A program made the position numbers and the translations under genes. A model generated the notes under the pieces. That model ran no database searches. It was given only the letters and a program-made list of their open reading frames with translations, and had not been told where the DNA came from. From Trebouxia sp. TZW2008 (Eukaryota > Chlorophyta > Trebouxiophyceae > Trebouxiales > Trebouxiaceae), in assembly GCA_002118135.1 (NCBI GenBank), contig BDIU01000074.1, forward strand, positions 1-64,000: a stretch of 64,000 nucleotides of DNA. The letters are read 5' to 3'. Positions within the stretch are counted from its first letter, which is position 1, and each line of letters starts with the position of its first letter. Positions 1 through 12,100 of this stretch are shown one piece after another.

Positions 1-286
1 GTCGGCTTTCGCCCATTCGCCATTCGGCTGGGGCTCGTGACCTTTCTGCTCTCTCACTGGCTGCAACTGAGAGCAAATGTTACACTGGCCATGGACACCT
101 CTCATGTTGACTTACAAAGTCTTGTCCTAGCACCAGGTGAGCTGACATCTGTTCCTTCTTGCGATTTACAGGTGCTGCTTCCTGAGGCCAAGTGGAATAA
201 TTACCATCTGCGCTTCATCTACTTTGGGCGTGAGCATTGCCCGGCACAGCGGCATGATCCCTCCCAGTGTCAAATTTGCAGCTGGG
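1..286 (-). CDS. Possible exons of an unidentified gene running off the left edge
   Basis: On the minus strand, 170-286 is an open block of 39 codons. It is bounded by a plausible acceptor (TGCAG just above 286) and a donor (GTAAAT starting at 169), and it enters and leaves in phase 0. A further open stretch lies near 1-62 after another TGCAG. I do not recognise the peptide, and I cannot see a start or the rest of the gene. A short copy of the exon head, with its own CAG, sits at about 345-385, which is the same exon-echo pattern seen in the large genes of this window. It could be chance. Confidence 0.25.
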
Positions 287-1011
287 CTGCAGTTCCACCC
301 TATGACAAGTGCGAAGTTTTCCCAAAGCTGCTGTACCATGGCCTTTTGTTGTGTCAGATCTGTAGCTGGGCTGCGATTCCGCCGTGCAACCAATATATTT
401 GAAGCTTGTTGCAATGTTAATGCCCTATCATAGCTGTTCAGCACAACTGCTCTTGTCAATATTACAGCATGATTGCTTTTAACTAGCAGCATGTAAAAGT
501 ATTCTCTCTCTTGCTGCGTGCATTTCAGCTAAGCTACAGGCAAGCTACAGAGCCACATCAGATTGCCCAGGCACTGCAACTCACAAAGTTGGCTTGCTGC
601 AGGATTGGAAGCTCGCCACAGAAGAGCTAACATCCCTGTGGGCCGTCTTAGCAATGTATGCCATATCTAGCACTGAGGTCATTTGAGTGCTGGACGAGGT
701 TGTGGGTGGTTCTTTGAGACTTCATTGATTTGCTGTTTCCTGACGATTGCATTGATCTTGTACATTGAACACTACCTTAGCATTGCACTCACATGGCTGA
801 ATGATAAGTGCTTGAGGTTCAAACGCCTGCTGAGCAAGTTGTGCAATTTTCAGAATGAGAAGCAACTTGGCAATAGATGGTCTTGAGCCTATAAGCATTG
901 AAGGTCCGACATGCAAAGCTGTCTTGTCAAAATCGAATGCAATATGACAGAGTGCATGCTGATACATACATAAGCATCGCTGCAACAAAGGCCATATCAA
1001 TTGCATTGCTT
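287..1011. other. No gene supported
   Basis: Apart from the duplicated exon-head fragment at about 345-385, I see no conserved coding block here. The open frames are short and look unlike proteins. Confidence 0.4.
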
Positions 1012-1970
1012 TCATTTGAAAAGGGAAGCTGTCAAGTTCCAGAGATGCACATGAGCAGCAGCAACAGTGGTCAAATTAGCTAAGGAAGACAGCCCATGAA
1101 GCATGCCAAACTTCTTGCTGAGGCTTTTATACTCGGGCTTGCTCTTCATTGCATCGTGTGAAGCTTTGTCACTGTCTGCAATCCTTTCCAGCTTATGCCT
1201 CTTGTACATTGTGGCAGTAGTGGCGGGCTCTGCAAAGCCAATTATTGCATATTTATATACACATAAATGTGCACGGTCAGAGCACAAACTTATGCAATGC
1301 TGCAGCGACAGTAATGGCCGCGACACATCTGACCATGACCAACATGAACAAATATGTATCGCATGGTCTGCCTCTGGCTCGAAATGACTTTGAAAGTTGA
1401 TACTCATGGGGCATGCTGTCAAATGTGCCTTACCTATGGCCACTAGGTTAGCAATGTTGGGCAACAGTGCCACAATCAGGGTCCACAGATTAGCGTGGCT
1501 TCCAGAAGTGCGCTTGAATCCAGTTGAAGGCAGCGTTAGTAGCGCTGCTGCTAGAGAGATGGTTAGCACCTGCATAGTCAACGCGCTGGTCTCAGACAGG
1601 CTTGTGCAGCACATCATTGACCTTTTGTGCTTGATTGTGGTGAGACACTGCAGCTTGATATACACATGCATGCATATAATGCTTAATCGTTTTGGGAGTT
1701 GATCACCTGAAAGTATTTTGGAAATAGCTTTGCCTGAAGCTGTCCAAAGGTTTGGCGTGGCAAATTCTTGAAGGCTACAATTCCAAACACAAACGTGGTC
1801 CAATTGCCAACGCCAACAACCGTGGCTATGGACAGCAAATGTATGAACTGAAGACTCTGAATAGGCAAGTCAACGTAGTTCTGGGGATAAGAACCACTGA
1901 TCGCCACGCCAACCGCAGCCACTCCCAGAAGAGCGGCACCGCGCGAGAGCGGCTGGGACAAAATTCCCAT
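1012..1970 (-). CDS. TMEM205: TMEM205/DUF4149-like membrane protein
   Basis: Three exons, 1707-1970, 1434-1569 and 1012-1229, join without a frame break to give about 205 residues, the usual size for this family. The start is the ATG at 1970 and the stop is TGA at 1012-1014. Family signatures are visible. Exon 1 has a hydrophobic segment, then NWTTFVFGIVAFKNLPRQTF followed by KLFPKYF. Exon 2 has NLVAI at its end. Exon 3 carries EPATTATMYKRHKLER and later SKKFGMLHGLSSLANL. These are the landmarks of eukaryotic TMEM205-type proteins, which are multi-pass membrane proteins. The human member affects cisplatin resistance, but the molecular role in algae is unknown. Introns are short and free of echo repeats. 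Assignment is from motif order; no similarity search was run. Confidence 0.85.
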
Positions 1971-2867
1971 CGCGTGCGGGCTTGCTTATTCTATCTCTCC
2001 TCCCGCGCTGCGCAACAACTTGCAGAAAAAGTGCCAACCTGTTGGCACAGGCTTGACCAGGCAAATGAAAGGGCTGACTAATACCAGGTATCACACACTG
2101 CCCAGAATGACGGACTGAGTCTGGCAAATTGACCTGCATGCACATCATGTCCTGCCATGCTGTGTACTGATTTCCAGGACTCACAGTCAGACAGTCGAAA
2201 CCTTCCCCATGCTCTTCTAATCTGGTGTGTTACATTAACCTTTCACTTTTGTGTAACCACAGACCCCATCAGGAGGGTTGACAGCAGCAGGACGGAGGAT
2301 CTTTGAGCGGCAGAGTTCTGCTTCATTTGTCAAGATTGTGCATTATGGTGAGCTGGCAAAATGATGACTTCAGAGTCGCACACAATTGGTACTGACACAG
2401 CCTGTCTTACATCTGTGTTGCATGGCACTAGTCATGCTTAGCACAAAACGGTCGGCTTCGCATCAGGTGAAACAGTGAATGTCAAGCTGAGAGCTCATCG
2501 AAAATTGTGCCAGAACAAGCAGTGGACAATTGATGTGTGCACAGCCTCTGTTGAAGGTATAGTCCAGCGCAAACCCATTTGACAATCTGAAGCCATTTGA
2601 GCCCTGATCATGGAAAGCACAGCACCACCTCTGCAGCTAGTGTAATGCTTACAAAATACTCACTGGGTAAAAAATAAGCTGTCTAACCCCTGTCTAGTAA
2701 AAGAAAAAGAAAAAGGCATAAAATCCTGCAAAGATAAACCCAAGACTGCATACTGTGCTGCTATGACTATGATGCTTTGGTGACTGCTGGAACTGTGAGG
2801 CTGCCAGAAGATTGCGACAGCAGGAATGGCACATGCAAATGTAGCCAGGCAGGCGTGCGCCGCCTGT
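1971..2867. other. Intergenic stretch
   Basis: No coding block is supported between the TMEM205-like start and the SRFR1 3' region. There is a short A-rich run (AAAAG repeats) near 2700. The first bases upstream of 1970 presumably hold the TMEM205 promoter, but I see no motif I can name. Confidence 0.45.
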
Positions 2868-3100
2868 CAGCACTCTGAGAGGTCATCCTTCCTGGCGATT
2901 AATCAGCGCTTCAGATTCATGGCTAGTATCCCTTCCTGACAAGGAGTAAGCATTTCAGACTTGTAGCATGACTGAACCAATCAAAGCCTCTGGACATTTG
3001 CTCATGGTAGCCAGCGCTTCTGAAACATCAGGCAGTTGAGGGGCTTGCAGAAAGAAACATGAACATCACTTGCTGGCATTCTGAGAGGTAGCACCTCTCA
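2868..3100 (-). repeat. Echo of the last SRFR1 exon, beyond its stop
   Basis: Two overlapping, diverged partial copies of the region around the SRFR1 stop codon lie downstream of it. Shared landmarks are the segment matching the final codons and stop (about 2918 and 2957 against 3118) and a block ending in GGCAGTTG.GGGGCTT near 3030, which matches 3195-3210. They show that copying also occurs at gene ends and is not limited to introns. Confidence 0.7.
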
Positions 3101-3117
3101 GGCAGAGCAGTTGTGCC

Positions 3118-6100
3118 TCAGATTCGTGGCATGTCTGGGCCATTCAAAGCCTCCAGCCGTTTCCTCATGGTGTCAAGCACTTTTGCTATCTCAGGCAGTT
3201 GTGGGGCTTCAGGCTGCTGAGGGCCGTCCTCTGGGGCATTTGCCCTTTGAGGCTGAGAGGCTGCCGACTCTTTTGTGACTGAATGCGTGTTCCCGTCTTC
3301 GTCTTCCTTTGCTGCTGGCACGCCCTCAGCAAAGGCACTGGGAATTGTTGTTCCTACAACGCACAGAGTCGTGACTGGCACAATGTAGAAAGGCAATCCT
3401 TGAGCACAAGCAGATGCACTTAATTTCCATAGCACTGACAAGCAACAGCAAAGTCACTCTGGCTAGGACTCTGGCTACAAGTTCTCTTCAGACCCGTGAA
3501 TGACATACCTGCAAGCGTGCAGTCGACGCATGGAATCCTCTTGGACATTGGCATCAGTCTGGTTGCTGCCTCCTTGACTGCTGACACGGCCGATACCAGC
3601 ATTCATCTTTGCAGGCTAAGTCAAGCTTGACAGTGCACTCTACATTGCAACCTAACAGTGCAATTACCTTGGACGTTTGCGTCAGTCTGGTTGCTGCCTC
3701 CTTCCACTTGACTGCTGACATGGCCTGTGCTGGCAGGAGTGACAGCTGGCGGCCCGCTCATCCCAGGCACATCAGCCCTGGCTGAGTCAGCCGTAAGGCC
3801 CTGCCCTGAGGGGGCATGAAGAAGGGATTCTCTTGCTGCTGGAGGGTACAACCAGGGACTCACACTTTGAATGAAGGCAGTGGGGCTACGGTTCAGAATG
3901 GCTTCCCAGTCCACCTGATAGTCCTGCAGACAGGCACATCTTGACTTTAGCCCAGATTCCTTGTGGAAGTTGATTCTGGGGGATTAATGATCTGCGTGCC
4001 GGGAAGCCCTTCGGCACGCAGATCAAATGCTGGGGGATAAAGTCAGGGGCTCTCACACTTTAGATGAAGGCAAGGGGGCTGCGTGACAGTATGTCTTCCC
4101 AATCCACCTGATAATCCTGCGCAGATTTGTTTTTGCGCAGAGTCCTTGTGGAAGCTGATTCTGAAAGTCACGCTCTGCATGCCAAAGGGACTCTCCCGCT
4201 GCTGGGGGGTACAGCCAGGGGCTCACACTATGGATAAAGGCGGCGGGCCTACGGGACAGAATGGCTTCCCAGTCCACCTGATAGTCCTGTAGGCAGCTTG
4301 TTTGCTTATCAGCGCTTTTGGTATGCAAAGCAGCTGTTTGTAGGGAGGTTGCTGCAAGGCCCTGCCCTGACGGGGTGTGAAGAAAAGGTTTTCTCGCTGC
4401 TAAAGATTGCATTGAGGGGGTCACAATTTGGCATAAAGCAGTGGGGCTGCGCGATAGAATGGCTTCTTACCCACCTGAAATCTGCAGACAAGCGCAACAT
4501 CACGATTTCACTTTGTGAATGATGATCACTTCTGGCGACGAATGGCCAGGACTTCAAATCTCAAGAAAAGTACGTAGCAGCTGACTTTTTGGAGATGTTG
4601 CATTCCGCCATGTATGCTTTGAGTGCGTTCTACAAGCTTGTGCAGGGACTGACCAGATGCAGGCAGTAAAGCTGGGTGACAGGATGACTTCCCAGTCCAT
4701 CCATTGTATAACACAGGACAAACATGAAAGACTGAAGATGGAGGCGATGATGAGCATGTCAATAGCAAGGAAATGACCCGACTTGGGGACGTAGGCAGTG
4801 ATAGGCATGTCAGCAGCCAAGAAGATAGCTAGCACAGTGATGTAGCCCATCACAGCAGTGCCTCGCGCTGGGGGCGTAAAGTTGTAACAGTACTACACCG
4901 AGTTCAGGAAGCCATTGTCGCACTGTATTTTGCAAGAGACACACAAGTGATGTACCTTGGGGACGTAGGCAGTGATGGGCATGTCAGCAGCCAGAAAGAT
5001 GGCGAGCACGGTGATGTAGCCCGTCACAGCTGTCCCTCGTGCCAGGGGCATGAAATTGTACCAGTAGTACACAAAGGTGAGGGCTGAGTGCGCTATCTGG
5101 GGCTTGTTGCCGCTGCATAGGGCATCTAGCAGCATTTCCCACAATTGGTCAAACTCCTGCATGGCAAGCAAGCAGTGTGTTTTGGCACACAGCAAGCATA
5201 GAGGCAATACTTTCCAGACGTACACAAAGACGAGGGCTGAGTACGCTATCTGAGGCTTGTTACTTTTGCACAGAGCATCTAGTCATGACATCATTGTTGA
5301 CCTAGGTCCACACTTCGTGCAGGATTTCTCAAACGGGAAGACAGGGCGCATGAGCAGATGAAAGGGGCTTTGATTGCTCCAGTATGTACCTAGCTGGGCC
5401 TGCTGAGCCTGCCTAGCATGCATACTGAAAGCAGAGAATAATGAAGAAAGGAGAAAACAGCTGCGTATGTGGGGGTTGAGTGTGCAGCATAGGCTCACCT
5501 GGTCAAAGTCCTTCCATCGGGGTGGGGTGACTGGAGTACGGATGCTGAACTCATATGCATCAGGCTGGGTAGGCACCTTCACAATGGTCAGCCTGGTGCC
5601 CTCCATGGTGTGCCCTACAATCAACAAATGCCCTAAGAATGGCCTGCAACATATTTGTTTGTCAGGCAATTCCCTAAAAATGCAAACTGCCAACAAAGAA
5701 GCACTCCAGGCAGTTGCTATACAATCACTATCGTGGTTTTTTGAAAACCCAACAACAAGCTTGTTGGATAAACCAACAAAGTGACAACTTGAGCTGGTCT
5801 CTGTTTGAACGGCTAATGTGTGACAAGCTGGTCAGGATGTCATGACATGGCCTCATGACAGACCTGCCTTCAAATAGGCTTAGCCATGCAAAACTCCTTT
5901 CAGGTTGTGATGCAGAAGTTCACAGGATACCTGGGCGGGAAGCGGAAGCTATGGGCACGACCACCCAGCTGTCCTTGCCAATGGCCTTCCACATCTCAGC
6001 AGCTGTGCTTGCCGCCTGCACCTCTGCCTGCTTGTTTTCGCCTGCTAGACCTACTGCATAGCATGCGCACGGTGGCTGAATGGTGCATGCAGAAAGAGAG

Positions 6101-9100
6101 AGGAATGGCTATGGGAGGTACCACCCAATTGCCTTTGCTGATGGCCTTGCACACTGCAGCAGCTGTGCTTGCTGCCTGGACCTCTGCCTGGTTGTCCTCC
6201 CCTGCTAGACCCACTGCATAGCATGCGCATGGTGGCTGAGTGTTGTACGCAGAAAGAGAATGGAACGGCTATGGGAGGCACCACCCTATTGCCTGTGCTG
6301 ATGGCTTTTCCACATGGCAGCAGCTGTGCGCACTGCCTGGTGCTCTGCCTGCTTGTTCTCCCCTGCTAGACCCACTGCACAGCATGCGCACAATGCCGTA
6401 ATGTTGGATGTAGAAAGAAAGAAAGGCTACAGGGAACTTGCCCCCCATCAAGCTGTCTTTGCCAATGGCTTTGCAAACTGCAGCAGCTGTGCTTGCCGCC
6501 TGGACCTCAGCCTGCTTGTCCTCCCCTGCTAGGCCCACTGCACAGCATGCCTACAATGCCTGAGTGCTGTGTGCAGACACAAAAAGGAAAGACTGTGAGC
6601 ACGGCCACCCAGATGTCTTTGCCAATGGCTGTCCACATCTCAGCAGATGTGCTTGCTGCCTCTGCCTGCATGTTCTCCCCTGCTGAGCCCACTGCACAAC
6701 ACACGCGCAGTGCTTTGATTTGACAGATTTGGACAGGAGTTAAATCTATCATACTAAGTCTGCTTAGCATTACCATCAAACCGTTTCACATGGTTTGTGC
6801 CTAGCAAACACTTGGCAGTCACAGGCATCAGATATAGGTTGTTTGACGTCTGCAGATGGATTCAGCTACTACAGCTCTTACAGTCACAGCTCCGTGGTCA
6901 GCCCTGTATTAACCTCTTTGCAGAACAAGAAGGCCTGTGCTGACGATAGCGGGTGTTGATTCAAGTTCAATTCCGAGAAGGAACATGCTCTACCTCAAAG
7001 CAGCTAAGTGTACTCAAGATAGTGGCAATGCAGATGATACGTTTGAGCACAAAACCTTTTGCACAAGCTTGCAGCAATGGCACTTGCAGCCACCAGGGCT
7101 GCTTGCATTGCTGCAATCCCACAGTGCGCGAAGAGCAATAAAGTAAAAATTTAATCAGTGCTCTCCGCCACAAATGTGATAGCAGCAATACAAGCAGCCC
7201 TGGTGCCTGTATGTGCCACAGCTGCAATGGCAGCTGCAAACTGAACATCTCATACAGTTGATAACAACATGAGTGACGACAATGGTAATGCTGTCAACGA
7301 TGATGATAATGATCATGGCTGCAGTGCCATGGGCTGCAATGGCAGCTGCAATCAGCATGGTTGCTTGCACCTGTTGCAATGTCTGTAGCAGCGAAAATAA
7401 GCAATGCACCAGGCGTTCCAAGACCACCTGTCTCACTTTCACCACAGCTGTAGCATTTCATGACTGTGGGCATAAGCTGAAGCAGCCTGTGCTTTCTGGC
7501 ACACCTGGCTTTTTGTGGGCATCAAGATGTGCCCTTCCTGATGATGCTGATGATGATGATGATGATGGCGATGCTGATGGTGATAAAGAAAATGATGGTG
7601 ATATTGATGATGATCATCATCTTGATGATCATGATATTTGCGACAAAGGTGATTGGGTTACGGGGCCCAAATGCTGTTTGACAGTACATTTACGTGCATT
7701 TATGCTGTTCCCTGGGCAGTGAAGAACTGTAAAGCACAAGGGTGTTCGACATCACACCTGGCTTGTTGTGAGCGTCAAAAGTGTGGCCCTCCTGAGCAAT
7801 GACCTCCTTCATCAGCTGCAGTGCCCGCTCAAAGTTCATATAGTAGCGCACACACTTGGTCTGGCCGCTGAACATGGGGGTGTGGCTTCCAAAGCCTGCC
7901 TCAAACTCTTGCTTGGTCAGCAAGTCCACCCAGATCACCTGCAGCAATGCAACAGCTCATGTCTCTGTCAGATGTGGAATGCAGATATGAAGTTGCCACA
8001 AGAGGCAGCTTCAGTAGAGATGTGAAATTGTCACAACAACAGAAGTCTTCAGTGGGCTACAGGCAAATGCTTTCAAATCCTGCCTTCAACTCTGCCTTGA
8101 TCAGCAAGTCTACCCAGATCACCTACAATATTGCAGCAGTTCGTGCAGTTGTCATCTTGCGGCACTGACTAGACCACGGCAGTGAAGGTCAGGGACTGTC
8201 ATGAAGGGTGATTAATGAATGGGGGACAACTGACTGCTTCCAAAGCCAGCCTCAAATTCTGCATTGGTCAGCAAATCTACCCAGATCATCTGCAGCAATT
8301 TGCAACAGCTCATGCAATCATCAGCCTAAACTGATCCCCAGCCTAAACTGATCCCCACTGAGCCTCATGATTTTGGGCCTTCTGTTTAGTGCAGATGTGG
8401 AAATCTCATGCTGGGTGATCATTCCAGTGGCAGCAGGCAACCGCTTTCAAAGCCTGTCCCAAAATCTGCCTTGATCAGCAAGTCCACCCAAACCACCTGC
8501 AGTGTGACGGGCTGGCTGTCAACATAGCAGCTGATACTTGTCCATGAGTCAGCAGCAACAACTGGCATGCAGCGCTGACGCTTCACTCAGTTTTGGTTGC
8601 CTTCAGTCGATTTTGATTGGCCTGCTGATCGCTAAACAACTATGAACAGCCAAAGCAGGTCTGACAACATCCAGCAGAGCAAACATGCAAGGAAGTCATA
8701 GATGGGTTTGCTTGATGTAAATGAGATTCTTCGACCACATGATGCACTTGGACATGCATTTTGCCTAAAATCCCTGGGCATGACATTGTCTTGTCTGAAA
8801 TTCAATGGGTTGAACGTCAGACAACCTTACCGTGACACACAGAACAGGCCAGCCTGGTAATACAGAACTTGAGCCACACACACTTTGCGCCTACAACATG
8901 TGACCTGTTATGCTAATTAATGCGCACCTGATCATTGGGTTCTGATAGCTGCCGCCATCTGACTGGAATGTCCATAGCGTCTCGCCACTTGAACTCGTGC
9001 TGCCCCTTGTCAGCGTCAAAGCCGCCCACACTTGACCCAGCAGTGTCCACCATCACCTTCCTCTCTGCTTGCCTCTCCTTTACCTGCAACATGACGCACC

Positions 9101-12100
9101 ATGTGGGTCAAGGATTAGTCAGTGAAATCCCTCTGATCCTTTGTGTTTGCTTTTCCCTGATCTGCCACATCACACCATATCATAAATGGAATGTCGTCTG
9201 TGCTCTCTGTTCGTCTATCCTTCAGCCGCAACATCACACGATGTCATGAGTGAAACGTTGAAGGTGTGCTGCGCCTGTTCGGCGTCAAAAGCGCCTGCGC
9301 TGGAACGAGCAGTACCCAGCATCACTTCCCTTTCTGCTTGCCTCTCTTTCACCTGCAGCGCCAGACCATGCTGTGTAAAGTGCAATGATGTTTGCATCAT
9401 TCTGTGGAAGGGCTGTAGCTCTGGTTGAAATCATATGGCTGAGGTCAGCATGCATGTTCTCCTGCTGCTGTGCTTTGAGTCCAAAGTCATGGTTCAAAGC
9501 AAAGCAGCAGGCTTGGAAGAGAAAGGGTCCTGGCTTGTGCAGCTGTACGACAGGCAGATTGAGGGACAGGGCACAAGTTCAAGCAGCGCATATGATCTGC
9601 TGAGGGCAGACAAGGAATACAGGCAAACGCAATTGGTGGCGATGGGTCATGGCCGCAAGGCCAAAAAAGGCGCATTGATTGGCGCACAAGGCAAGCTATA
9701 CCTCAGTAATGTAGCTATTGATTATGAGAGTGATGGAACACACTAGCATGCTACAATGCAGGTTTGGGCCTGACATTGTGAGCAGAAGCGTACTAGGTGA
9801 CAGAAGGCAAGCTACATCTCATCAACATAGCTGTTGAGCACACAAATGATGCAACCTTCAAGCAGGTCAAACAGCACATTTTCGGGAAGACTGGTACGCT
9901 GACTGTTGTGCGGTTCAGATGGACAGTATGAAGCAGTGTACCAGGTGGCGGAAGGATTGAGCCATCTCTATGGCAGCCAGGCCTCCCATACGCAGCTGAC
10001 GCTTGTTAGGCAGGAATCCTTGATGGTGGTAGACCAGCACAGCTCCAATGGCGTCTGCAGCCTCTACTAGCTGCTGCACCTGCACAATCAAGCGCAAAAT
10101 TAGCTAACAGAGTCAAATGCCTTGCTGACAGTGTTTCAGCACAGCTTGCATCCAAGGTGAGATTCAGCCATTGGCGCAAAGCTTGTTGGGCAGGAAGCTT
10201 GGGTGGCAGTATACTAGCACAGCTCCTTCTGCCAGCTGCTGCACCTGCACACCCAAGTCAAGGTCAGCTTATCTCTTGCTATAGGGGCACTCAATCAAGG
10301 GACAGTCTGGAGTTGAGGATGCCACAAATTGGACCCAGGCACTGCATGAGTGCCTGCTAGGCTTGCTTGCAATGTAGCTTAAACGCTTCACACAGGCAGA
10401 GTAATAAGCCAATACCATAAGCAACTTTGAAACGTGTTTATTTTGATGACGTGGCAGATGCTACTGACGAGCACACATCAAATTCCAGCAAGATGTCTGT
10501 CCCAATATACCTGTGCTTTGTCCGCAGGCGGCACTCTGGGAGGGTCAGTAGGGAAGGGGGGTTGCATGACGTACTGCAGAATCATCTCATGTGTTGGAGG
10601 CGCTTTCTTGCACCACTGCTCCTGCACAAGTCCAGCAGCCTTTGGTCAGGGGCATGAAACCAACAAAACCAATGCTAGCATCATGATGCAGGAAGCGCAC
10701 CTCAACAGCGACGCACAATAAGCCAAATTGACGCTAGAGACATGATTTCAAACGCACATATCAGCGGGGCCGGGCAATAAGCCAAGCCAATGCAAGAGCC
10801 ATGAGCTAAAAAGCACATGTTGCAGTTTGACATGGACAGCTTGTTGAGCTTGTCACACATAGGCGTGGCACCAGCGTCTCAGTGACTCAGCGGCCTGCAA
10901 AATTGCAGATCCTCTGACAGCAATTAGGCATGCTGCTGAGCTCCCTGAGAAGCTGGTGCTGTAGCTCAACATGCTTTTCATGGTTCATTGCATTCAATGC
11001 CTTTGCTTGACAATCAAGTTTCTGGGCTGACAAAGCTGTTGTGGCGCCAATGATATTGCAGCTTTGTTCACAGCAGCATGTGCACATGTGTGGTGCGTCA
11101 GCCTTGAGCTCAAGATGGCAGCTGCGCTCATTGCTGATGCGTACTGGGAATGCATGGCCATAGCAACATCTTATGGGTTTCTCCAACAGCAAGAGATGAT
11201 CTCTCAGGGACAGCATGCAGTGCGCCACAGGGCCGCAACGCTCATGAACAGGTGCGTGATTAGTCACAAGCTACATCGCACATGATATGTGACGCCAGAC
11301 AAAGCGCTGTATGCAAGTGGCGCCTTCTTTTGTGATGATTATTACCTTGAAGATAGGATGGAGCTCCTTGTCTAGGCAGTAAGAGAGTACAGGGTCATCT
11401 AAGTGCTTTCTAATGTACAGGGCGTGCTCTTTCTGGTAAAACGCCAGAAACTGCTGAGAGCGGGCCTCATCAGGCACCTTCTCTTTGTTTCCACTGTCTA
11501 TTGAGAAGGCCTTCTCATAGTCTTGCACTGCTTGCTCATGATACCCAAGGGCATGCTGGCAAGCACCTACGTCAATGCAGCACGGGGAACTTGCAGCACA
11601 GAAAACTTGTTATGATGAACTGTTGATCACACAAGGGCATGCTGGTATGCAGACACATCGATACAGTATAGGTAAACTGCGGTCTTTGAAGGATAGTCAC
11701 AGATGGCAGTGTTTGCACAAAGGGGCAAAAGATTGTGTGGCCTTGCATTTTGCGCATTCTGGTCAAGAGGAGGTGTGTCAGCATGCGCAGCAGATCACCA
11801 ATCACATGAAATTTTTGCAAGGTTGCGCACAACATAGAGAAAGTCTCTGTCAGGCATGCTAGCAATAGCCATCGCAGAACAGTGTGACAGCAGATATGGC
11901 TTTTGAAGTCAATTTGCTGTCAGTAATGATCTAACACCCCAAGCCCCAAAACATTGCTGTCGTGTGCGTAACAGAAGGGCCATACAAAAGCCTCAGATGA
12001 TGCAGCAGCTGGACTCCAGCTCTGACATAAAGCCTGGGAGCAATTTGCTGTTGTGCACAGAAAGCTGCAGGAAGAACTGAACAGCTCACCTCGCAAAAAG

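Noticed and set aside
5886..6723. Series of overlapping open frames on both strands
   Set aside because: They are the five echo copies of one SRFR1 exon read in various frames, not separate small genes.
7273..7722. 149-codon plus-strand frame rich in Asp and Met
   Set aside because: It runs through a GAT-type low-complexity tract inside an SRFR1 intron, opposite the real gene, and has no domain.
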